Assembly (NCBI RefSeq): GCF_008123965.1
Contig: NZ_VSTH01000150.1
Location: 1 to 53,453 of the forward strand
Length of the DNA: 53,453 nucleotides
Direction of reading: 5' to 3'
From: Bradyrhizobium hipponense
GTDB taxonomy: Bacteria; Pseudomonadota; Alphaproteobacteria; Rhizobiales; Xanthobacteraceae
The notes under the pieces were generated by a model. That model made no database searches and was not told the DNA's origin. It was given only the letters and a program-made list of their open reading frames with translations. Below are positions 19,168-28,886 of the stretch, one piece after another. Made by a program: the position numbers and the translations under genes. Numbering within the stretch: the first letter of the stretch is position 1; every line of letters begins with the position of its first letter.

Positions 19168-19705
19168 GATCCGCATCGCAGCCCGTTTGCTGGCGGTCGC
19201 CGCTCTGGCGGCGCTGACGGCCGGCTGCTTCCAACCGATGTATGCCGAGCGGACCGACGGCACCCCTGGCCTCCGCGAGAAGCTGATGGGGATCGAAATT
19301 CCCCCGGTCGACAAGCCGAACGCCTCCCGAGAGGCCCGCGTCGGGGTCGAGGTCCGTAACGCCCTTGCGTTCAAGCTTTACGGCACTGCCACGGGTATGC
19401 CGCCGACCCACCGCCTAGTGCTCCGCTTCAGCGCCGGCCGCTCGTCCCTGATCGTCGATCCCAGCACGGCGCTGCCGACAACCGAAACATACAGCCTCGA
19501 TGCTCAGTACAACCTGATTGACCTCGCGACCAACAAGTCGGTGATGACCGGCAGCACGTTCTCGCGCGTGTCCTACGACATGCCCGGCTCCTACCAGCGG
19601 TTCTCCCGTAATCGAGCGCTGCGCGACGCGGAAGACCGTGCCGCCAACGAGATCGCCGAGAACATCAACACCCGGCTCGCCTCGTTCTTCACCGCGGGCA
19701 CGTAA
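19154..19705 (+). CDS. lptE: LPS-assembly lipoprotein LptE
   Basis: A 183-residue lipoprotein with a signal peptide and lipobox LTAGC (C25 lipidated). It corresponds to LptE/RlpB, the plug that helps LptD insert lipopolysaccharide into the outer leaflet. The FQPMY motif right after the cysteine is typical of rhizobial LptE. The rest is weakly conserved, as in the family. It overlaps the end of leuS, suggesting translational coupling, and precedes holA. Confidence 0.88.
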
Positions 19706-19761
19706 TCATCTCTCATTCCGGGCGCGGGAAGCGTGAGCCGGAATGACGCGTGTTAGGCAAC

Positions 19762-20790
19762 ATGGTCGCGCTGCGCGGAAAAGAGATCGACGCCTTCCTC
19801 GCCCGGCCCGATGCGGGCCGGCCGATCATCCTGCTCTATGGTCCTGATGCCGGCCTCGTGCGCGAGCGCGCCGACGCATTGATCGCATCCGCCGTCGACG
19901 ATCCCAACGATCCCTTTTCGCTGGTGAAGCTAGACGGCGACGAGCTGTCCGCCGAGCCGTCGCGCCTGGTGGATGAGGCCATGACCGTGCCGCTGTTCGG
20001 CGGCCGCCGCGCCATCCGCGTGCGCGCCGGCTCGCGCAGCTTTGCCAGCGGCGTCGACACGCTCGCCGAGATGTCGATGAAGGATTGCCGCATCGTGATC
20101 GAGGCCGGCGAGCTGCGCCCGGAATCGCCGCTGCGCAAAGCCTGCGAGCGCGCCAAGACCGCTGTGGCGATCGCTTGCTATCCCGACACCGAGCGCGACC
20201 TCGCCAAGCTGATGGAGGACGAGCTCCGCATCGCCAGCTTGCGCATCGCGCAGGACGCCCGCGCCGCGCTGATGTCGTTCCTCGGCGGCGACCGGCAGGC
20301 CTCGCGCAACGAGCTACGCAAGCTCACTCTATACGCCCACGGCAAGGGCGAGATCACGCTGGACGACGTGATGGCCGTGGTGGCCGACGCGTCCGAGCTG
20401 AAGCTCGATCCGATCGTCGACGGCGCCTTCGCCGGCCGGCCCGACATCGTCGAGACCGAATTCGCCAAAGCCATGATCGCCGGCACCTATCCCGGCGTGA
20501 TCATCTCGGCGGCACAGCGCCAGGCCGCATGGCTGCACAAGTCCGCGCTCGCCATTGCCGACGGCACGCCGGCCTCTGCCGTGCTCGACGGCGGATTTCC
20601 GCGACTGCACTTTTCCCGAAAGCCGGCGGTGGAAACGGCGCTGCGCAATTTCAGCGCGACGCGGCTTGCCGGCATTATCGAGCAGCTCGCCACCGCCGCG
20701 CTCGACACCCGCAAGCAATCGACGCTCGCCGCCGCCATTGCCCAGCGCACGCTGATGGCGATCGCCGCGAACGCAAGGCGGCGGGGCTGA
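19762..20790 (+). CDS. holA: DNA polymerase III delta subunit
   Basis: A 342-residue clamp-loader subunit that opens the sliding clamp. The opening MVALRGKEIDAFLARPDAGR and ILLYGPDAGLVRERADAL match alphaproteobacterial HolA, followed by the LVDEAMTVPLFGGRRAIRVR segment and the ASRNELRKLTLYA helical region. I chose the ATG at 19762, with AGG just upstream, over a GTG at 19750. A family A repeat follows the stop. It is the third gene of the leuS unit. Confidence 0.92.
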   Translation: MVALRGKEIDAFLARPDAGRPIILLYGPDAGLVRERADALIASAVDDPNDPFSLVKLDGDELSAEPSRLVDEAMTVPLFGGRRAIRVRAGSRSFASGVDTLAEMSMKDCRIVIEAGELRPESPLRKACERAKTAVAIACYPDTERDLAKLMEDELRIASLRIAQDARAALMSFLGGDRQASRNELRKLTLYAHGKGEITLDDVMAVVADASELKLDPIVDGAFAGRPDIVETEFAKAMIAGTYPGVIISAAQRQAAWLHKSALAIADGTPASAVLDGGFPRLHFSRKPAVETALRNFSATRLAGIIEQLATAALDTRKQSTLAAAIAQRTLMAIAANARRRG

Positions 20791-20807
20791 GTCTCGACTC
20801 TATCCAC

Positions 20808-20892
20808 GTCATTGCGAGGAGCCCTTGCGACGAAGCAATCCAGAATCTTTCCGCGGAGAGATTCTGGATTGCTTCGCTGCGCTCGCAATGAC
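20808..20892. repeat. Intergenic repeat, family A copy 2
   Basis: The ends GTCATTGCGAGG and GCTCGCAATGAC and the inner arms GAAGCAATCCAGAATC and GATTCTGGATTGCTTC are inverted. It sits between the convergent holA and parB genes, where its hairpin could act as a transcript end in both directions. Confidence 0.92.
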
Positions 20893-20900
20893 GAGGAGGG

Positions 20901-21785
20901 CTAGAGCGCGCCCTTCGCCAGCCGCCGCATCACCTCGTCGAGCTGCTCGAGGTTGCGGTAGTTGATCTGAACTGAGCCGCCGGGCTCGCGGTGGCTGACG
21001 GTGACCTTGAGGCCGAGCGCGTCGCTGACGCGCTTCTCGAGATCGACCGTGTCGGGGTCCTTCTCCTTGGCGCCTGCGCGCGCCTTCTGCGGCTTGCGCT
21101 CCGGCACGCCCTCTTCGTGCGCCAGCGCCTCGGCCTGACGGACGTTGAGACCCTCCTCGACGATGCGCTTGGCGGTCGCAAGCGGATCGGGCACGCCGAT
21201 CAGTGCGCGGGCGTGACCAGCGGTCAATTGACCGTCCGCGATGAAGGCTTGCACCTCGGCCGGCAGCTTGGTCAGCCGCATCATGTTGGCGACATGACTG
21301 CGGCTCTTGCCGACGACCTTTGCGATGTCGTCCTGGCTGCGTTTGAACTCGCCCGCGAGCGCGTGATAGCCGAGCGCCTCTTCCATCGGATTGAGGTCTT
21401 CGCGCTGCACGTTCTCGACGATCGCGAACTCCAGCGCGTCGCTGTCGCTGATGTCGACCGGCACGATCGGCACTTCATGCAGGCCGGCCATTTGCGAAGC
21501 GCGCCAGCGGCGTTCGCCGGCGACGATCTCGTAGCGGTCCTGCGCGCCCTTCACCGGACGCACCACGATCGGCTGGATCACGCCGTGCTGCTTGATGGAG
21601 TCCGAGAGCTCCTTGAGCTCGACGTCCGAAAAGGCGCGGCGCGGATTGCGCGGATTGGGCTTGATGAACTCGATCGGCACCTTGCGCTGCGCGCGCGGAC
21701 GATCGACATGCTGTGCCTCACCGCCGACATCGCCGATCAGGCTCGCAAGACCCCGGCCCAGTCGCGAACGCGCTTCGTCGGCCAT
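20901..21785 (-). CDS. parB: Chromosome partitioning protein ParB
   Basis: A 294-residue CTP-dependent DNA clamp that loads at parS and spreads. The start before ADEARSRLGRGLASLIGD has a GGGAG ribosome-binding site. Next come the GERRWRASQMAGL CTP-binding box, ENVQREDLNPMEEA, the helix-turn-helix VGKSRSHVANMMRLTKL and the C-terminal dimerisation helix (NYRNLEQLDEVMRRL). It lies downstream of parA with a family B repeat between them. Five parS sites for it lie at 23.4-25.7 kb. Confidence 0.96.
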   Translation of the reverse strand: MADEARSRLGRGLASLIGDVGGEAQHVDRPRAQRKVPIEFIKPNPRNPRRAFSDVELKELSDSIKQHGVIQPIVVRPVKGAQDRYEIVAGERRWRASQMAGLHEVPIVPVDISDSDALEFAIVENVQREDLNPMEEALGYHALAGEFKRSQDDIAKVVGKSRSHVANMMRLTKLPAEVQAFIADGQLTAGHARALIGVPDPLATAKRIVEEGLNVRQAEALAHEEGVPERKPQKARAGAKEKDPDTVDLEKRVSDALGLKVTVSHREPGGSVQINYRNLEQLDEVMRRLAKGAL

Positions 21786-21843
21786 CGCCAGCTCCCTTGG
21801 ATTCACGGTGCAACACTCCAGAACTGAATTTCAGATTCTCGAT

Positions 21844-21931
21844 CGTAGGGTGGGCAAAGGCGCGTCTTCGCGCTGTGCCCACCGTCTTTCGAACGGTTCT
21901 GGTGGGCACGCTTCGCTTTGCCCACCCTACG
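21844..21931. repeat. Intergenic repeat, family B copy 2, inside parAB
   Basis: CGTAGGGTGGGCAAAGG on the left mirrors CTTTGCCCACCCTACG on the right, with CTGTGCCCACC and GGTGGGCACG inside. It separates parA from parB within one probable operon, so it may affect the relative amounts of the two proteins. Confidence 0.88.
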
Positions 21932-21941
21932 ATTCTTCGCT

Positions 21942-22796
21942 TCAATGTGTCGTACGCAGCTCGCGCTCGCGCTGGATCACTTCGGTGGCTAGGCGCAGAT
22001 AAGCTTCGCTGCCGACGCATTTGAGATCGTAGACCAGCACCGGCTTGCCGTAGGACGGCGCTTCCGAGATGCGCACGTTGCGCGGGATCATGGTCTTGTA
22101 TACCTTCTCGCCCATGAACTGCCGGACGTCGGCGACGACCTGGTTCGAGAGGTTGTTGCGCGAGTCGAACATGGTCAGCACGATGCCGTGGATCGACAGA
22201 TTCGGGTTGAGCGTCGAGCGCACCTGCTCGACGGTCTGCAACAGTTGCGACAGGCCTTCGAGCGCGAAGAACTCGCATTGCAGCGGCACCAGGATGGCGT
22301 CGGACGCCGCCATCGCATTCACCGTGAGCAGGTTGAGCGAGGGCGGGCAGTCGATCAGCACATAGGTGTAGTCGGCATCCGGCGACACGTTGTTGTTGAG
22401 CGCAGCGATCGCATCGCGCAGCTTGAAGGCGCGGCCGGGCGTGGTGCCGAGTTCGAGCTCGAGGCCAGAGAGATCCATGGTCGAGGGCGCGATGTGCAGC
22501 CGCGGCACCGCGGTCGCGACCACCGCCTCGCGCAAATTGGCTTCGCCGATCAGCACGTCATAGGTCGAGCAGGAGCGGTTGCGGCGATCGATGCCGAGGC
22601 CGGTCGAGGCGTTGCCCTGCGGGTCGAGATCGACGATCAGGACGCGTTCGCCGATCGCCGCGAGCGCCGTGCCGAGATTGATCGCTGTGGTTGTTTTGCC
22701 GACGCCGCCCTTCTGGTTCGCCAACGCGAGGATGCGCGGATGGCCCTGCGCGACAATTTCGGTCTGCTCTTGCTGCGGTTCGTAAATCACGGTCAT
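21942..22796 (-). CDS. parA: Chromosome partitioning ATPase ParA
   Basis: A 284-residue deviant Walker-A ATPase that forms a dynamic gradient moving ParB-parS complexes to the poles. KGGVGKTTT starts at residue 29, with the signature lysine at K29 and K34 in the P-loop. DLDPQGNAS and VLIDCPPSLNLLT follow. The start is the ATG with GGGGAA upstream; a TTG two codons earlier is possible. It lies 30 bases after rsmG and precedes parB, the usual alphaproteobacterial order. Confidence 0.96.
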   Translation of the reverse strand: MTVIYEPQQEQTEIVAQGHPRILALANQKGGVGKTTTAINLGTALAAIGERVLIVDLDPQGNASTGLGIDRRNRSCSTYDVLIGEANLREAVVATAVPRLHIAPSTMDLSGLELELGTTPGRAFKLRDAIAALNNNVSPDADYTYVLIDCPPSLNLLTVNAMAASDAILVPLQCEFFALEGLSQLLQTVEQVRSTLNPNLSIHGIVLTMFDSRNNLSNQVVADVRQFMGEKVYKTMIPRNVRISEAPSYGKPVLVYDLKCVGSEAYLRLATEVIQRERELRTTH

Positions 22797-22826
22797 CGCC
22801 AATTCCCCACTCAGCCCCTGAAGGCT

Positions 22827-23600
22827 TCACCCGCGCCGTTCGACGGCAGCCAGCTCCACAATCCAGCCATCGCCCGTGCGGCTTCGGTGGAGCTGAGGCC
22901 GAATATTCCAATATTTAGCGGCTTCGGTCAATTCAGCCTCTACATCTTGACCCTTTGGAAATAACGCTTTTGCACCCTGGCGCATCAGCGGCTCCGCAAA
23001 GCCGATGAGTTGATGTAGCGGAGCAAGTGCCCGCGCGGTGACGCAATCCACTGGGCCGGTGATTCTATCCACATTATCCCCGATCTCCGCGAGATGTACG
23101 ACTCCCGGAGATTCGGTGACACGGATCGCTTCGCGCAGGAAAGCCGCCTTCTTGGCGATGCGCTCGACCAGATGGACGCTGGCTCCCGCTGTCCCGGCCA
23201 TGGCACAGGCCAGCACCACACCGGGAAAGCCGCCGCCGCTACCAAGGTCGGCCCAGCGCTTGGCCGATGGCGCCAGATCCACCAGCTGAAGCGAGTCGGC
23301 GATGTGCCGGGTCCAGAGCTGCGGCAGCGTCGAGGGCGCGACCAGATTGGTCTTGGCCTGCCACTCCCGGAGCAGCGCGATGTACCGATCGAGCCGCGCT
23401 TCCGTTTCACGTGAAATAGGCGCGAGCTTGAGTGCAGCGGCCTTGTCGACAGCGATCACGGCGTCCAGCGACTTATCGGTCGCGCTGGCTTTGTCGATCT
23501 TCGGATTGATCGGGACCGATCCGGGTCGATGTCCCGCGCCCTCGCCCGCCTTAGGCTCTGGCGATGAAGGTCTGCCGCCTGCCGGCCCGCGCTGTTTCAC
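22827..23600 (-). CDS. rsmG: 16S rRNA 7-methylguanosine methyltransferase RsmG (GidB)
   Basis: The methyltransferase modifies G527 of 16S rRNA. The SAM-binding motif WADLGSGGGFPGVVLA, the HLVERIAKKAAFLRE segment and a VTARALAPL motif are present. The drawn start (257 residues) is a GTG lying inside parS site 23593-23608 and gives a Pro/Gly-rich N-terminus. A GTG about 48 codons later (before IAVDKAAALK) would give a more typical length, so the start is uncertain. Another parS-like site falls within its coding sequence at 23403-23418. It is in the order mnmG-rsmG-parA. Confidence 0.9.
   Translation of the reverse strand: MKQRGPAGGRPSSPEPKAGEGAGHRPGSVPINPKIDKASATDKSLDAVIAVDKAAALKLAPISRETEARLDRYIALLREWQAKTNLVAPSTLPQLWTRHIADSLQLVDLAPSAKRWADLGSGGGFPGVVLACAMAGTAGASVHLVERIAKKAAFLREAIRVTESPGVVHLAEIGDNVDRITGPVDCVTARALAPLHQLIGFAEPLMRQGAKALFPKGQDVEAELTEAAKYWNIRPQLHRSRTGDGWIVELAAVERRG
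23403..23418. promoter_or_regulatory. parS-like site within rsmG
   Basis: CGTTTCACGTGAAATA matches the ParB-binding consensus TGTTTCACGTGAAACA at 14 of 16 positions. It lies inside the rsmG reading frame. Confidence 0.7.
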
Positions 23601-23608
23601 GTGAAACG
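23593..23608. promoter_or_regulatory. parS site between mnmG and rsmG
   Basis: TGTTTCACGTGAAACG matches the parS consensus at 15 of 16 positions. It fills the 9-base gap between mnmG and rsmG and includes the GTG proposed as the longest rsmG start. Confidence 0.85.
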
Positions 23609-23609
23609 C

Positions 23610-25490
23610 CTATGCGATTGCTTTGGAAGTCTTCCGTGCTTCGCGGCGGAGATAGGCCGCGAGGATGCCGAGCGCCGCCGGTGTCATGCCATCGATGCGG
23701 CCGGCCTGGCCGACGGTGAACGGCCGCGCCTTCTCCAGCTTGGCGCGGACCTCATTGGAGAGGCCGGGCACCAGCTGGTAGTCGACATCGGACAACACCA
23801 ATCCCTCGTCGCGCCTGAAGGCTTCGACATCGGCGCTTTGGCGCTCGAGATAGACGTCGTATTTCGCATCGATCTCGAGATGGGTGGCAATCACGGGGTC
23901 AATGACGGACAGCTCCGGCCAGATCGCGCGAACCTGGCTCCAGCCGATGTCGGGATAGGCCATCAGCTCGAAGGCCGACCGGCGCTGGCCATCCCTGTTC
24001 AGCGACAGCCCATGCCTGATTGCCTCGTTCGGGGTGATGGTCAGCGACTTCGAAAGCGCCCGCGCTGCATTCAGAGCATCCATCTTGGCGCGGTGATGCT
24101 GCGTCCGGCCGCTTCCGACGCACCCCAAGGCAATGCCCTTCTCGGTCAGACGCTGGTCGGCATTGTCCGCGCGCAAAGTCAGCCGGTATTCGGCCCGCGA
24201 GGTGAACATCCGATAGGGTTCGCTGATGCCGCGGGTGACGAGATCGTCGATCATCACGCCGAGATAGCCGTCGGCGCGGTCGAACACCGTCAGCGTGGCC
24301 CCGCTGGCGGCCAGTGCCGCGTTCAGCCCGGCCACGATGCCCTGGCCGGCGGCCTCTTCATATCCGGTGGTGCCATTGATCTGTCCAGCCAGGAACAGGC
24401 CCCGCAAACGCTTGGTCTGGAGGGTCGGATCGAGCTCGCGCGGATCGACGTGGTCGTATTCGATGGCATAGCCCGGCCGGACCATCCTGACCCGCTCCAG
24501 GCCGGGAATGCTGGCGAGGATTGCCAGCTGGACGTCCTCCGGCAGCGAGGTGGAGATGCCGTTGGGATAGACCGTCGTATCGTCGAGTCCTTCCGGCTCC
24601 AAGAAGATCTGGTGGCCATCGCGATCGCCGAAGCGGACGATCTTGTCCTCGATCGAGGGACAATAGCGCGGTCCGGAGCTCTTGATTTGGCCGGAATACA
24701 TCGGGGACCGATGGACATTGGCCCGGATCACCTCATGGGTCGCCGACGTGGTCCGCGTGATCCCGCACTCGATCTGCGGCGTGGTGATCCGCTCGGTCAG
24801 GACCGAGAACGGCTCCGGAGGATTGTCTCCCGGCTGCATTTCGACGGCGGGCCAGTCGATTGTGGTCCCGTCCAGGCGCGGCGGCGTCCCGGTTTTCAGG
24901 CGGCCCAAGGTAAAGCCGGCACGCTCGAACGAGCCCGACAGGCCCATCGCCGGCGCCTCGTCGACCCGGCCAGCCGGCCAATTCTTTTCGCCGAGATGGA
25001 TCAGACCGCGGAGAAAGGTGCCGGTGGTGACGACGACAGCCCCTGCCCCGAGCTCCCGACCGTCGGCCAGGCGCAGTCCGGTCACCCGGCCATCGATCAC
25101 GATCAGTTCGTCAGCTTCGCCTTCGATCAGCGAAAGGCCCTTGGTCTCAGAGATCGCAACCTGCATCGCAGCCGCATAGAGCTTCCGGTCAGCTTGGGCG
25201 CGCGGTCCACGAACGGCAGGACCCTTGCGGCGATTAAGAACGCGGAACTGGATGCCGCCGGCGTCCGCGACCCGGCCCATCAGACCGTCGAGCGCATCGA
25301 CCTCGCGAACCAGATGACCCTTGCCGAGACCGCCAATGGCGGGATTGCAGGACATGGCGCCGACGGTCGCGAACCGATGCGTCACCAGGGCGGTCGTCGC
25401 GCCCATCCTGGCAGAGGCAGCCGCAGCTTCACAGCCGGCGTGGCCGCCGCCGATCACGATGACGTCGAAGTTCGCTCGCTCTGTACGCAT
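23610..25490 (-). CDS. mnmG: tRNA uridine-5-carboxymethylaminomethyl modification enzyme MnmG (GidA)
   Basis: A 626-residue FAD enzyme that, with MnmE, installs the cmnm5 group on wobble U34 of certain tRNAs. The N-terminal dinucleotide fold reads DVIVIGGGHAGCEAAAAS. The GidA signatures GPRAQADRKLYA and GYEEAAGQGIVAGLNAA are present, and the helical C-terminal domain ends in RREARK. Length is normal. It sits 243 bases after mnmE on the same strand and leads into rsmG-parA-parB. Confidence 0.97.
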   Translation of the reverse strand: MRTERANFDVIVIGGGHAGCEAAAASARMGATTALVTHRFATVGAMSCNPAIGGLGKGHLVREVDALDGLMGRVADAGGIQFRVLNRRKGPAVRGPRAQADRKLYAAAMQVAISETKGLSLIEGEADELIVIDGRVTGLRLADGRELGAGAVVVTTGTFLRGLIHLGEKNWPAGRVDEAPAMGLSGSFERAGFTLGRLKTGTPPRLDGTTIDWPAVEMQPGDNPPEPFSVLTERITTPQIECGITRTTSATHEVIRANVHRSPMYSGQIKSSGPRYCPSIEDKIVRFGDRDGHQIFLEPEGLDDTTVYPNGISTSLPEDVQLAILASIPGLERVRMVRPGYAIEYDHVDPRELDPTLQTKRLRGLFLAGQINGTTGYEEAAGQGIVAGLNAALAASGATLTVFDRADGYLGVMIDDLVTRGISEPYRMFTSRAEYRLTLRADNADQRLTEKGIALGCVGSGRTQHHRAKMDALNAARALSKSLTITPNEAIRHGLSLNRDGQRRSAFELMAYPDIGWSQVRAIWPELSVIDPVIATHLEIDAKYDVYLERQSADVEAFRRDEGLVLSDVDYQLVPGLSNEVRAKLEKARPFTVGQAGRIDGMTPAALGILAAYLRREARKTSKAIA

Positions 25491-25545
25491 GGCGGACTTC
25501 TAGCTCAGAGTGGAAAAAGCCGGAAGTAGAAACTCGGTCGTCGAA

Positions 25546-25561
25546 TGTTTCACGTGAAACA
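25546..25561. promoter_or_regulatory. parS site (perfect)
   Basis: TGTTTCACGTGAAACA is a 16 of 16 match to the parS consensus, in the gap between mnmE and mnmG. Confidence 0.93.
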
Positions 25562-25636
25562 GGACGCTCAAAAAAAGCCCAATGCAGTTTTCGCAAAACA
25601 ACCCCATGCACCGTAGCTCAGCGCCTGAAATCATTG

Positions 25637-25652
25637 TGTTTCACGTGAAACG
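25637..25652. promoter_or_regulatory. parS site
   Basis: TGTTTCACGTGAAACG, a 15 of 16 match, lies 91 bases from the perfect site in the mnmE-mnmG gap. Confidence 0.88.
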
Positions 25653-25671
25653 GGTTGGAACCACTTTAGTC

Positions 25672-25687
25672 CGTTTCACGTGAAACA
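25672..25687. promoter_or_regulatory. parS site
   Basis: CGTTTCACGTGAAACA, a 15 of 16 match, lies 35 bases from its neighbour. It is the third parS in the 242-base gap 25491-25732. Confidence 0.88.
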
Positions 25688-25732
25688 ACCAAGCAATGGA
25701 GCAAGCGCTAGTCCTACAATGAAGAACTAGCG

Positions 25733-27064
25733 CTACTTTCCGATGCAGAACTTCTGAAAAATGGCGCCAAGGACGTCCTCGACGTCCACCCGGCCCAACA
25801 ATCGGCCCAGAGCATAAGCGGCGGCGCGCAGCTCTTCGGCGGCCAGCTCCTCGCCGTCTTCTACATGCTCCAGACTCCGGCGCAAGCTGTCCAATGCCTG
25901 GCGCAGCAGATCGCGCTGACGGACGCGGGTGACCAATGCACCCTCGCTGGTCCCGAAGAAATCGGCGGCAAATCCGACCAGCGCCTGGATCAGGTCGGGC
26001 AACCCGTCGCCGCGCCGGGCCGAAATCGGGAAGGTTCGGTCCGCCGCAGCCACGACAGTCGGGACCCCACCCTCCAGATCGATCTTGTTGCGGATCGCCC
26101 AGACCGGCACGGACGCCGGCAGCCGCTCATTCGCCCCCGAATCGGGACCCAACAGCCAAAGCACGAGGTCCGCGTCGGCGGCGCGGGCTTTGGCTCGCCG
26201 TACACCCTCCTGCTCCACCGGATCATCCGCTTCGCGAATGCCGGCGGTGTCGATCACCGTGACCGGATAGCCGTCGAGATCAAGCTGGACCTCGATCACG
26301 TCGCGCGTCGTGCCGGCATGCGGAGAGACGATCGCGACCTCGCGGCGCGCGAGCTGGTTGATCAGGGTCGATTTGCCGACATTCGGCGGGCCGGCAATCG
26401 CGACGACGAGGCCGTCTCGCAGGCGTTCAGCCTGGCCCTGTGCCGCAAGGACTTCTGCGATTTCGGCCTGCAGCGCCTTGATTGCCTGCATCGCCGGCGC
26501 CATCAGCTCGGCCGGTACATCAGCCTCGTCCGAGAAATCGATGCCGGCCTCGATCAGCGCGGACGCTTCGATGATCCGCTCACGCCAGTCCCGCGCACGA
26601 TTGCCGAGCAAGCCCTGCAACTGACGCAGCGCCTGACGGCGCTGGCGGTCGGTGTCGGCATGGATAAGATCGTCGAGGCCCTCGGCCTCAGTGAGATCGA
26701 GCTTGCCGTTCTCGAAGGCGCGCCGGGTGAATTCGCCTGGCTCGGCCGCACGCATATTCGGAATGTCAGAAATTGCGGCAAGGAGCGCCGAGAGCACCGC
26801 GCGGCCGCCATGGACGTGAAATTCGGCAACGTCCTCGCCCGTCGCGCTCGCCGGCCCCGGAAACCAGAGCACGACGGAATCATCGATCGGTTGCCCGGAC
26901 GCGTCACGGAGCAGACGCCGGCTCGCCAGCCTTGCCGCCGGCAGCGTCCCCGCCAGCGTTGTCAGCGCCTGCCCGGCCTGCGATCCGGAGACGCGTACCA
27001 CGGCGATCGCGCTCGGCGGCCGGCCGGACGACAACGCGAAGATGGTCTGATCTCCCGGATGCAT
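25733..27064 (-). CDS. mnmE: tRNA modification GTPase MnmE (TrmE)
   Basis: The 443-residue partner of MnmG. The N-terminal tetrahydrofolate-binding domain begins QTIFALSSGRPPSAIAVVRVSG. The G domain has its P-loop GPPNVGKST starting at residue 225, then the GTTRD switch and DTAGIRE. The C-terminal CIGK motif, with the catalytic cysteine, is intact. The start before HPGDQTIF is family-typical. Upstream lies an unusual 310-base gap with repeated TTGCTGCA words. Confidence 0.96.
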   Translation of the reverse strand: MHPGDQTIFALSSGRPPSAIAVVRVSGSQAGQALTTLAGTLPAARLASRRLLRDASGQPIDDSVVLWFPGPASATGEDVAEFHVHGGRAVLSALLAAISDIPNMRAAEPGEFTRRAFENGKLDLTEAEGLDDLIHADTDRQRRQALRQLQGLLGNRARDWRERIIEASALIEAGIDFSDEADVPAELMAPAMQAIKALQAEIAEVLAAQGQAERLRDGLVVAIAGPPNVGKSTLINQLARREVAIVSPHAGTTRDVIEVQLDLDGYPVTVIDTAGIREADDPVEQEGVRRAKARAADADLVLWLLGPDSGANERLPASVPVWAIRNKIDLEGGVPTVVAAADRTFPISARRGDGLPDLIQALVGFAADFFGTSEGALVTRVRQRDLLRQALDSLRRSLEHVEDGEELAAEELRAAAYALGRLLGRVDVEDVLGAIFQKFCIGK

Positions 27065-27328
27065 GGCCTATTTGTCCGGCTGGCCGCGAAAAGGCAAATA
27101 TCCGTTTTCAGCGTTCTGCAGCCCGATTGCTGCACCCGACCTGCAGCAAACGCATTTATTGCAGTGCAATATAAATGTGGAAATTTGCTGCACAAAACCT
27201 CTGCCGCAGCACCGGTCCTCAGCTCAACACAACAATTTCGAGGTAAGATCAAAGACTAGAATGGCCTCGAAACCAGCTCTTGAGCCGCCAGTCATGCTGC
27301 ACCTTCGCCGCAGCAAAGCTGCACAAAT
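27065..27328. other. Gap between mnmE and rho with a TTGCTGCA cluster
   Basis: No gene is seen here. The stretch is locally AT-richer than its surroundings and carries TTGCTGCA or its complement TGCAGCAA at about 27127, 27142 and 27186, with a further copy at 27361 inside the next gap. Variants such as ATGCTGCA, AAGCTGCA and the palindrome TTGCAGTGCAA (about 27159-27169) are also present. It must contain the mnmE promoter. The clustering suggests a multi-site operator, but the binding protein is unknown. Confidence 0.5.
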
Positions 27329-27352
27329 GAAAAGGGCGCCCGAAGGCGCCCT
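27329..27352 (-). terminator. Intrinsic terminator of rho
   Basis: On the minus strand an 8-base-pair stem AGGGCGCC/GGCGCCCT with a stable TTCG loop is followed by TTTT. It lies 23 bases past the rho stop codon. Confidence 0.85.
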
Positions 27353-27374
27353 TCCGTCCGTTGCTGCACTGCAC

Positions 27375-28640
<1,266 letters not shown>

Positions 28641-28823
28641 TGGGGTGGTCCTGTGGGGTAACCTTGGGAGGGGTGCGAGGAGGCTCTGAAATGCGGACGC
28701 GAGAAGGTAAGGTCCGCAGGTCTGGCAAGGTGAGCGCCGGTGAGGCTTCAAACCCGATGCGGCGTCCGGCCTCTGGAAAGCTCGGACACGACCACATCCG
28801 CCTGCGTTGGGTGGGATATCGCT

Positions 28824-28852
28824 AATATAGAAAATCGCTCTTCACTCCGCAA
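28824..28852 (-). promoter_or_regulatory. Sigma-70-type promoter for rho
   Basis: On the minus strand TTGCGG (28852-28847), a 17-base spacer and TATATT (28829-28824) form a plausible -35/-10 pair. The -10 matches TATAAT at 5 of 6 positions, while the -35 matches only its TTG. It would give rho a leader of roughly 180 bases, room for the autogenous attenuation known for rho in other bacteria. Confidence 0.5.
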
Positions 28853-28886
28853 GCCGAAGCGCTGAGCGATCGATCGTGAACGCTGC

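Noticed and set aside
23601..25529. A 642-codon plus-strand frame opposite mnmG.
   Set aside because: Antisense to a full MnmG with all motifs; no family features.
25865..27259. Plus-strand frame opposite mnmE.
   Set aside because: Shadow frame; the mnmE protein on the other strand is complete.
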